From: Saprospiraceae bacterium
Lineage (GTDB): Bacteria > Bacteroidota > Bacteroidia > Chitinophagales > Saprospiraceae
Length of the DNA stretch: 50,361 nt
Direction of reading: 5' to 3'
Assembly: GCA_020631135.1 (NCBI GenBank)
Contig: JAHDHU010000015.1
Span: 1-50,361, forward strand
Part shown: positions 44,129 through 50,361 of the stretch, piece by piece
How the letters are laid out: every line of letters begins with the position of its first letter
Numbering within the stretch: position 1 is the first letter of the stretch
Program-made: the position numbers and the translations under genes
The notes under the pieces: generated by a model
Databases searched by the model: none
The model's input: the letters and a program-made list of their open reading frames with translations, nothing else
What the model was told of the DNA's origin: nothing

Positions 44129-46381
44129 TTAGTTCTTAATTACTTTACCATGATATTCAGTTTCACCAGCTTTAATCTGGAAAAAATAAATCCCTGGAGT
44201 TTCATTTTCTAAATCGTTGTCTAGATTGTGGATGCCTTTATCAAGAAAAGCTGATCTTCTATACACTCGCTTTCCAGCGCTATTAAAAATCTCGATTTCT
44301 ACGATTTGCGCCTTTGGGTTATTTACATTGACCACTATGGATTCATAAAATGGATTGGGATAAAGAGAAAACTCAGGAGCCAATTCGTTATGCTCTTGTA
44401 ATTGTTGTTGCACCTCACTCCGTATGTTTATCGGCAATTTTTCTGCAACGGATGTTAATATGTTCATTGTACTAGGGAATTGTTGAGAATTAAATTCTTG
44501 TTGGCATAAGTTTCCCTTCATTATGTAAGTAAAATTCGTTTCAGTTTGATCAGCATCGATATTGGAATAATGGAAATCACTAAGATTTTCATGTGTAAAT
44601 TCTTCTGTATCTGCTGGAAAAATGTAGTAAGCTTGCTCATAAGGCAAGGTTTGATAATGGCCACCTAAATAAAACATTAGGTACTTCACATCATCAAAAT
44701 CTACTTTATCGTTTTCATCTATGTCAGCCGCAAATAATAGCGCTGGATCTGTTATCAATGCATCGCCCATAATATGATCTATCAACATATCGAGATCACA
44801 TTTATCCAATAATTTTAAATCTACATCTTCACAAGTTGCTGATATATAATAATCTTTATGCATATCCACAGAATCGAAAGAATATTCTCCTTCTTCGTCT
44901 GTATATAAATGATGTTGCTCAATAAATTCGTTGACAAGTGTGTCAAATGTTTCGGTAATCTCAATGATTTTTTCTTGATGATAAATCATAACACCTGAAG
45001 CGTTTATGAAACTATCGATGGTTATATAAGTTGTTGTGGTATCAATTTCATGTATATATGTTGTGTCGAAAACCACACTTTGGCATTCTACCAAAATATC
45101 TTGCATTGATTCTTTGAAAACTGATTCTACATTACCAGATATTCTTACAATGTTATTGGTATCATCGTTTAACTGTGCTTCGCAATTTGGAATATCATCA
45201 TTGTTTTGGACATCTAATATCACTGTACAAAATGAGTAATTGCCGTTACTACTTAAGTAGTAAACATTAAATTGATTTTCTCCGACGTCGTTACAATCGA
45301 AGCTCCTCCACATTACTACTTCATCAGGTGAAAAAGAAGGCGTAAAATCATTGCCGCATGGCGAACTTGTGTTGAGATCAAAATCCTTTGCCCATATTTC
45401 TACCATTCCATTATCTATAATCCCATCTCCATCTGTATCCATTGGCATCAATGCTGTATGAATCTTTTGGTAGCAATAGGGAGTCGGGACTGAAATATCT
45501 TCGACATAGACATTGACATAACAGTATTTTCTTTTACCACAACCATAATGAATGGTGTACTGTACTTTGGTTATTCCGATTGGATATATACCAGAAATAT
45601 TAGCACCATTGTCATCTGCATACGGAGAGTTATTGCTTATCGTGAATTCGGTACCACAAGAATTTGGCGCTACTTCTAAAGAGGCTGCAAAAATTTCGCC
45701 TTCTATACAATTGTTGGTTTTGCCATAAATCGTATCTACACAGTTTACGATTGGTTCTTCATTTTGAGTAAGCTTGATATCTTGAAAGTAAGTATAATAG
45801 CCGTCCGTAATCCCATTGGCTGGATCATATTGACACCAATCAATAATCGTCCATGTTCTTCTTAGTTTTTTACAAGTATTGCTTATTTGAAAAAGTTGAT
45901 CAGAGTACGTTGCACCAACCGTGGCACAAGGTGGTGTCCAATAAGTTGGATATGCATTTACAGGAGGTAGATCTTGAGGATCGGTTGCTGGAATACAACC
46001 TTCTAAACTTAAATTTTGAGGCCAAGTGATAAATGATTGATTAAAACTTGTTCCTGAGCCACTTACAAATATTGTTTGTGTGCAACTATGAGAAACTCCA
46101 CTATAATCTTCCACCGTCCAAGTCCTGTATACTTCTCCAATATCACATCCATTTAAATCCCAGACCACAACAGGATCTCCGGCAGGCTGAGGACCACTAT
46201 AGGTAGAAACATAAGCAGTACCATAAATGGATAAATCCCAAATTTCATCTTCGCAGCTCACGTGCTTATCCGCAGGGCACACCAAGGAAAATGCTAAACT
46301 TCCGTCAGCTTGAATTTGGTTAAATGATATACAAAGGAGTAATGCAAGACAAAGCCTTGAGAAGCCAAATGTAGTTTTCAT
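44129..46381 (-). CDS. T9SS cargo protein with HYR-like and dockerin-like modules
   Basis: The 750-aa protein has a signal peptide (MKTTFGFSRLCLALLLCISFNQIQA) and Cys-rich beta-sandwich segments resembling HYR-type repeats (FSLVCPADKHVSCEDEIWDL, VYRTWTVEDYSGVSHSC). It then has a carboxypeptidase-like segment (about 480-530, TDEEGEYSFDSVDMHKDYY), an EF-hand or dockerin-like loop at 553-564 (DIDENDKVDFDD), and a T9SS type A sorting domain from about 670 (LYPNPFYESI, IEIFNSAGKRVYRRS, GIYFFQIKAG, HGKVIKN). It should be exported and anchored at the cell surface or released. No enzyme active site is recognised. Confidence 0.87.
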   Translation of the reverse strand: MKTTFGFSRLCLALLLCISFNQIQADGSLAFSLVCPADKHVSCEDEIWDLSIYGTAYVSTYSGPQPAGDPVVVWDLNGCDIGEVYRTWTVEDYSGVSHSCTQTIFVSGSGTSFNQSFITWPQNLSLEGCIPATDPQDLPPVNAYPTYWTPPCATVGATYSDQLFQISNTCKKLRRTWTIIDWCQYDPANGITDGYYTYFQDIKLTQNEEPIVNCVDTIYGKTNNCIEGEIFAASLEVAPNSCGTEFTISNNSPYADDNGANISGIYPIGITKVQYTIHYGCGKRKYCYVNVYVEDISVPTPYCYQKIHTALMPMDTDGDGIIDNGMVEIWAKDFDLNTSSPCGNDFTPSFSPDEVVMWRSFDCNDVGENQFNVYYLSSNGNYSFCTVILDVQNNDDIPNCEAQLNDDTNNIVRISGNVESVFKESMQDILVECQSVVFDTTYIHEIDTTTTYITIDSFINASGVMIYHQEKIIEITETFDTLVNEFIEQHHLYTDEEGEYSFDSVDMHKDYYISATCEDVDLKLLDKCDLDMLIDHIMGDALITDPALLFAADIDENDKVDFDDVKYLMFYLGGHYQTLPYEQAYYIFPADTEEFTHENLSDFHYSNIDADQTETNFTYIMKGNLCQQEFNSQQFPSTMNILTSVAEKLPINIRSEVQQQLQEHNELAPEFSLYPNPFYESIVVNVNNPKAQIVEIEIFNSAGKRVYRRSAFLDKGIHNLDNDLENETPGIYFFQIKAGETEYHGKVIKN

Positions 46382-46397
46382 ATTTTAATATTATAGA

Positions 46398-46443
46398 ATA
46401 TGTAATCTTCCAATAAATTACATATTACAATAAAATTACATAT
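46398..46443. repeat. operator-like repeats of ATTACATAT upstream of the T9SS cargo gene
   Basis: ATTACATAT occurs at 46417-46425 and 46435-46443, 18 bases apart, and in inverted form (ATATGTAAT) at 46398-46406. They lie 17-62 bases upstream of the T9SS cargo start. The first and second copies form a 9-bp inverted repeat. This could be a regulator site or just AT-rich sequence. Confidence 0.3.
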
Positions 46444-46486
46444 ATTAATTAACTACTATGTGGTAACTACTGTTAAAGTTTTAAAA

Positions 46487-46825
46487 TCAATTTACCTTTT
46501 CCCAAATCGTGCTTTCATTTGAAGCATTTTCAGCCCATGGAACACCGTCACAAGTTTGCAATCCGGCTGCTCCACCAAGCGTACAAATCAATGCACAGTT
46601 TTCATCATATACATCGGCAGTACCTTGAGTTGTAGTGCAAAATCCATAAGCAAAACAGTAAACCTTTTCACCTCGAAAATCCCAACTAGCCAAATTATCA
46701 CCAATACAAGCTGTCGTATTCTGAAAGTCCGTCAATCTATCCTCGATACACATAGGTACAGTCTCTTCATCTGGATCACAAGCAACAAAACCTAAAAGCA
46801 TAAATAACAAAATATAATTTCTCAT
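46487..46825 (-). CDS. cysteine-rich lipoprotein, DUF6970-like
   Basis: This 112-aa product has the signal MRNYILLFMLLGFVAC (lipidated Cys16). The mature part has about seven cysteines and the order CIEDRLTDF, SWDFRGEKVYCFAYGFCT, then VYDENCALICTLGGAAG. This resembles small Bacteroidota lipoproteins with a DUF6970-type pattern; the match is from memory and not checked. The function is unknown. It lies 105 bases upstream of the T9SS cargo gene on the same strand. Confidence 0.7.
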   Translation of the reverse strand: MRNYILLFMLLGFVACDPDEETVPMCIEDRLTDFQNTTACIGDNLASWDFRGEKVYCFAYGFCTTTQGTADVYDENCALICTLGGAAGLQTCDGVPWAENASNESTIWEKVN

Positions 46826-46925
46826 GTATTAAAAATAAATCACTAAAGGAGAATGACGCAATCTTCTTGCATTCATTTAACAAAAGATTAATCGATTAGT
46901 ATCTTGTTGTTAGATTAAACACGAT

Positions 46926-46981
46926 ATGAAAACTTTACGCATATATCTAAGTCTCGGAATATTCTTTATTATTTCGTGTGC
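46926..46981 (+). other. out-of-frame lipoprotein signal peptide upstream of M14 peptidase
   Basis: From the ATG at 46926 the sequence encodes MKTLRIYLSLGIFFIISC, a textbook lipoprotein signal with Cys18. It then runs in its own frame to a stop about 18 codons later. The peptidase frame begins at the same place but is shifted by one base. A single-base deletion, real or a sequencing error, near 46976-46982 would explain this. Confidence 0.7.
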
Positions 46982-48643
46982 CAAACTCCTTTCGAAACCA
47001 AAGAGAATTACTCAGCCAACTATTCTGAAATCATAAATTTTTACAAAAAGCTAGATGACTTATACGAAGTGATTCAAGTAAATGAATTCGGTAAAACAGA
47101 TATTGGAAAACCTTTGCACGAAGTAATCATTTCAACAAGTAAAATTTTTGATCCTCAAGAATTATCGGCTCAGAAAAAATCTGTGCTTTTTATCAACAAT
47201 GCCATTCACCCAGGCGAACCTTGTGGAATTGATGCCTCGATGATGTTGGCACGAGATATTGCTACCAATAAAATCAAACAAAATCTATTAAATGATTACG
47301 TGATTGTTATCATACCTGTCTATAACATTGGCGGATGCCTAAATAGATCAAGTACAAGTCGTGCAAATCAAGATGGACCTGTACAATATGGCTTTCGCGG
47401 AAACGCGCAAAATCTTGATCTCAACAGAGATTTTATAAAATGCGATAGTGAAAATGCACAGAGTTTTAATTTGCTTTTTAATAAGTGGAGTCCTTTGGTT
47501 TTTATCGACAATCATACTTCTAACGGTGCGGATTATCAATATACTATGACCCTTATCGCTACACAGAAAGACAAATTATCAAAGCCCTTGGCTAAGTATT
47601 TACAAAAGACAATGCTGCCTGATCTTTACAGCAAAATGAAAAAGAAAAAATGGGAAATGACTCCTTATGTATATGCTCGAAATACTCCTGATGAAGGCAT
47701 CGCTGGATTCTTAGATCTTCCGAGATATTCGTCAGGTTATGGCGCTTTGCATGAAGTAATTTCTTTTATGCCTGAGACGCATATGCTCAAACCTTACAAG
47801 GATCGTGTTTGGAGTACCTATCGATTTATGGAATCTATGATCGAACATTTATCTGTGAACGTTTCGGTATTGGCGAAAGCCAAAAATGCAGCCATCAAAA
47901 AAAATATCAGTTCTAATAGCTTAGATCTTAATTGGGCGATGGATCGCAATGTAAGTGAAGAAATAGAATTTAAGGGTTTCGAAGCTGGTTATAAGGAAAG
48001 TCAAATAACGGGTCATTCGAGACTCTATTATGATCAATCTAAAAAGTACAAAAAGAAAATTCCATTTTACAACACTTATAAGGCTATCACATCCGTGAAA
48101 GTCCCTCAGAAATATGTGATTCCACAGGCTTATAAAAAAGTCATTCAACGTTTAGAATGGAACGGAGTGAAAATAGAAAGATTAAAAAAAGACACTATAC
48201 TTTCTGGTCAGTGTTACTATATCCGTGATTACAGTTCCACTCCCCGACCATATGAGGGTCATTTCTTACACAAAGATGTAGAGGTCGAAATATTTGATCT
48301 TAAACTAAAATTTTACGAAGGAGATGTTGTCATAAAGACTGATCAAAATAAGGTGCGTTACATTGTAGAGACCTTAGAACCTCAAGGTCCAGATTCTTTC
48401 TTTGCATGGAATTTTTTCGATGGTATTTTAATGCAAAAGGAATATTTCTCACCTTACGTATTTGAAGACCTAGCGGTAGAAATCTTGAAAAAGAATAAAA
48501 AATTGAAAAAAGAATTTGAGCAAAAGAAAAAAGATGAGCCGAAATTTTCTGAAGATCCTTCCGCTCAATTACAGTTCATTTATAAAAACAGTCCATATTA
48601 CGAAAAGACTTTTCAAAGGTATCCTATTTTAAGAATTATGTAA
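46976..48643 (+). CDS. M14 family zinc carboxypeptidase, 5' frameshift suspected
   Basis: The 555-aa frame contains the M14 zinc site H78 and E81 (NNAIHPGEPCG) and second histidine H180 (FIDNHTSNGADYQ), the substrate-binding R151 (LDLNRDF), and a likely catalytic Glu in SFMPETHML. It would trim peptides, probably in the periplasm or at the surface. The only start in this frame is GTG at 46976, which leaves no signal peptide. An intact lipoprotein signal lies just upstream in another frame. The native product is probably a lipoprotein of about 572 aa, so this gene is either frameshifted or misread. It is a single unit. Confidence 0.85.
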   Translation: MCQTPFETKENYSANYSEIINFYKKLDDLYEVIQVNEFGKTDIGKPLHEVIISTSKIFDPQELSAQKKSVLFINNAIHPGEPCGIDASMMLARDIATNKIKQNLLNDYVIVIIPVYNIGGCLNRSSTSRANQDGPVQYGFRGNAQNLDLNRDFIKCDSENAQSFNLLFNKWSPLVFIDNHTSNGADYQYTMTLIATQKDKLSKPLAKYLQKTMLPDLYSKMKKKKWEMTPYVYARNTPDEGIAGFLDLPRYSSGYGALHEVISFMPETHMLKPYKDRVWSTYRFMESMIEHLSVNVSVLAKAKNAAIKKNISSNSLDLNWAMDRNVSEEIEFKGFEAGYKESQITGHSRLYYDQSKKYKKKIPFYNTYKAITSVKVPQKYVIPQAYKKVIQRLEWNGVKIERLKKDTILSGQCYYIRDYSSTPRPYEGHFLHKDVEVEIFDLKLKFYEGDVVIKTDQNKVRYIVETLEPQGPDSFFAWNFFDGILMQKEYFSPYVFEDLAVEILKKNKKLKKEFEQKKKDEPKFSEDPSAQLQFIYKNSPYYEKTFQRYPILRIM

Positions 48644-48756
48644 ATGGAATCTTTAGCAGCTGCGAGTTCTGATGCTACTTCTTTAATGACAATTAGATCT
48701 CCATCATAAGCATATCATTTAGTTGCGAGCAATGCCAGATACATTTATACAATAGC

Positions 48757-49821
48757 TTACTCAACATTTAAATTCTGTCTTTCAACCAAAAAGTCAAAAG
48801 TTAATTCTGATAGGCCTTTTCCTTCTACTACCCCATTCCAAGCACCATGTCCTGCGGGGTTTCCATTTGGTAATTGAATGGTTTCTAGTTTATTGTAAAC
48901 ACCTAAAGAATCATATATACTTTGAAGTTCAAGTGCACCTTCGTACGGAGTAACCGGATCCTCTGCAGTACCATGTGCCATAAATAATTCAGGATCATTA
49001 CTGTCATATCTATCATATTGGTCCAAATCATAAACTGCCTCAAATACATCTAATTTTATTTTCGAACCCCAGAAATAAATCATACTCCTCACTTCATAAG
49101 TCTGGTCCAAGTTGGTGGTGGAAAGTGTGGGGTCATCAGCAAGAGAAATCTCATCCCTGAAATCTTCTTGATTTGAAATCCCCAACGCAATCGTAGTTAT
49201 CGATCCTGCAGAGGCACCTCCTACTGTAATATAATCTGTATTTATGCCATAGTTGTTTGAATTAGCGATAATCCATCGCAAGGCTGCTTTTGCATCTCTT
49301 TGGGCGAGGTACATGGCAATAGCTTGTTTAACTTGATCTGAGTTTGCTGCCCCTTCCAAGGCATTCTCAATCCACTTTTGTGGTGCCATTCCTTTATAAA
49401 AAGTTATCAATTCTTCTGGACTCATTCCTTCTATCGTACCCAATTCTTCTGTAGTACGATAGTCTATGGAAATAAAAACCCATCCTCTTGAAGCATAGTA
49501 ATTAGCCATATCTACAATTTCAGGTTTATGTTTTATGCCTCCTGTAAAACCTCCTCCATGAATAAACATATAAACAGGACGATTAGTAGAAGTATTCTCG
49601 GGGTAATAAACATCTAAGAGTTGAGGAACGGGAAAAGAAGTCGTACTTAATGCATTATGTCCCAGCCCTTCGGCGAAGGTCAGGTCTTCATCATTTAAAA
49701 CTGCAAATGTAGACTCGGATTTGACCACAGGTATTCCATTATTGGATGTTGTCGGATCATCATCTTTACAAGCTGCAAATAAGAGTAATGAAAAAATAAA
49801 GAGATATGATATTTTATACAT
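48757..49821 (-). CDS. lipoprotein alpha/beta hydrolase (carboxylesterase-like)
   Basis: The 354-aa product starts best at the ATG at 49821 (MYKISYLFIFSLLLFAAC, lipidated Cys18); the frame extends upstream without signal features. It has the oxyanion motif HGGGF (88-92), the nucleophile elbow GGASAG with S204, a likely acid at D288, and His325 (PAGHGAW). This order fits the BD-FAE/HSL-like esterase group. The substrate is unknown. An HxlR regulator gene lies 57 bases upstream in the same direction and may control it. Confidence 0.87.
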   Translation of the reverse strand: MYKISYLFIFSLLLFAACKDDDPTTSNNGIPVVKSESTFAVLNDEDLTFAEGLGHNALSTTSFPVPQLLDVYYPENTSTNRPVYMFIHGGGFTGGIKHKPEIVDMANYYASRGWVFISIDYRTTEELGTIEGMSPEELITFYKGMAPQKWIENALEGAANSDQVKQAIAMYLAQRDAKAALRWIIANSNNYGINTDYITVGGASAGSITTIALGISNQEDFRDEISLADDPTLSTTNLDQTYEVRSMIYFWGSKIKLDVFEAVYDLDQYDRYDSNDPELFMAHGTAEDPVTPYEGALELQSIYDSLGVYNKLETIQLPNGNPAGHGAWNGVVEGKGLSELTFDFLVERQNLNVE

Positions 49822-49878
49822 CTGACGGTTTTTTGAATTTAATATACTTTGGTTTTCAAATGATTTACTGAACAATTC

Positions 49879-50316
49879 CTAGTTTACAATTTGATCTTTA
49901 AATTGATTTGCAAATACTCTGTATCCGTTTTGAGTTTGAGCTATTACAGTACCTTTATCCATATTGACTGTGTCAGAATTATTCATTTCTGAGTGGAATT
50001 TTCTTACATATAAATCACTCCAGATTACCAGCTCCATAATGATCGGAGCCAAATCTATTCCTTTATCTGTCAGCAGATAAGTGTTTTCTTTTTTATTGGA
50101 ACTGAGTTTGTTTTTTGTTATCACTTCAAGTGATTCTAGGACTTTCAATCTAGACGAAAGCAGATTTGTTGCTACTCCTTCATCAGAAGCAATAAACTCT
50201 TTAAAAGTCGTCTTTTTAAAAAGCAACATATCTCGAACTAACAAAACTGACCATCGGTCACCAATTAGATCTAGGGCAGAAGCAATCATACAAGAAGATC
50301 GAAATTTAATTTTCAT
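49879..50316 (-). CDS. HxlR family transcriptional regulator
   Basis: This 145-aa winged-helix protein has the HxlR core: SCMIASALDLIGDRWSVLLV with Cys9 near the N-terminus, then FKEFIASDEGVATNLLSSRLKVLESLEVI as the recognition region, and YLLTDKGIDLAPIIMELVIWS. Some family members sense electrophiles through the N-terminal Cys; whether this one does is unknown. It lies upstream of the esterase gene on the same strand. A TATCTTCG just before its start resembles a degenerate -7 box. Confidence 0.92.
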   Translation of the reverse strand: MKIKFRSSCMIASALDLIGDRWSVLLVRDMLLFKKTTFKEFIASDEGVATNLLSSRLKVLESLEVITKNKLSSNKKENTYLLTDKGIDLAPIIMELVIWSDLYVRKFHSEMNNSDTVNMDKGTVIAQTQNGYRVFANQFKDQIVN

Positions 50317-50361
50317 TGGTACGAAGATAATACTTTAATAAATAAAGTAAAATGTAAGTAC

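Noticed and set aside
48644-48756. Minus-strand stretch reading like YAYDGDLIVIKEVASELAAAKD, a possible remnant of a gene
   Set aside because: It has a stop just upstream, no start, only about 29 codons, and would run into the M14 gene. It is most likely chance.
1-50361. CRISPR arrays, transposases, integrases, restriction or toxin-antitoxin genes
   Set aside because: No regularly spaced repeats and no matching protein motifs were seen in any frame that I consider coding.

Overview
The window looks like low-GC chromosomal DNA from a marine-type Bacteroidota, most likely Saprospiria/Saprospiraceae (inference). Three things support this. There is a TonB-dependent receptor with a carboxypeptidase-like N-terminal domain. 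There are two large secreted proteins with type IX secretion (T9SS) C-terminal modules, one with a dockerin-like EF-hand stretch of the kind common in Saprospiraceae, plus a PorV/PorQ-family barrel. Promoters fit the Bacteroidota pattern (TTG, about 20 nt, TAnnTTTG). Several genes start at GTG or TTG and Shine-Dalgarno sequences are weak.

Layout. 1-2.9 kb: a truncated tRNA-Met on the minus strand, then rhomboid protease, a possible small RNA, lpxH, a lipoprotein and a small protein. 2.9-5.5 kb (minus): frr, a membrane zinc peptidase and serS. 5.8-12 kb (plus): ECF sigma factor, TPR lipoprotein, DUF805 protein, dodecin, thrS and an AspT/YidE-type transporter. 12-17.5 kb (minus): recQ, a GIN-domain protein, a two-gene YeeE/YedE transporter and nadE. 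17.6-21.8 kb (plus): dnaX, a Crp/Fnr regulator and a POT peptide transporter. 21.8-25.1 kb: DUF3108 protein and a flippase-like membrane protein (minus), ruvC (plus), then HIT protein and greA (minus). 25.2-34.2 kb (minus): a three-gene envelope cluster of TonB-dependent receptor (1224 aa), giant secreted protein (1384 aa) and PorV-like barrel. 34.3-39.6 kb: a 2-hydroxyacid dehydrogenase, a short carB without the allosteric domain, and a GT-C-type membrane protein. 39.6-44.1 kb (plus): GYDIA-type GHMP kinase, lipoprotein, Nfu-type Fe-S scaffold, ABC permease and a membrane protein. 44.1-50.3 kb: a T9SS cargo protein, a Cys-rich lipoprotein, an M14 peptidase whose lipoprotein signal is out of frame, an esterase lipoprotein and an HxlR regulator.

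Most of the window is housekeeping: translation (serS, thrS, frr, tRNA-Met), replication and repair (dnaX, recQ, ruvC), transcription (sigma factor, greA) and cofactors (nadE, Nfu). I see no CRISPR array, transposase, integrase, toxin-antitoxin pair or recognisable defence system. The most system-like element is the receptor, giant secreted protein and PorV-like trio, with a strong hairpin between the last two genes. The other observations worth checking are the out-of-frame signal peptide of the M14 peptidase, recurring palindromes built on TTCGCGAA, and a possible structured small RNA near 0.88-1.0 kb. No gene-free stretch exceeds 300 bases. The longest (5515-5807) separates divergent serS and the sigma factor, and I see nothing in it beyond AT-rich promoter-type sequence.
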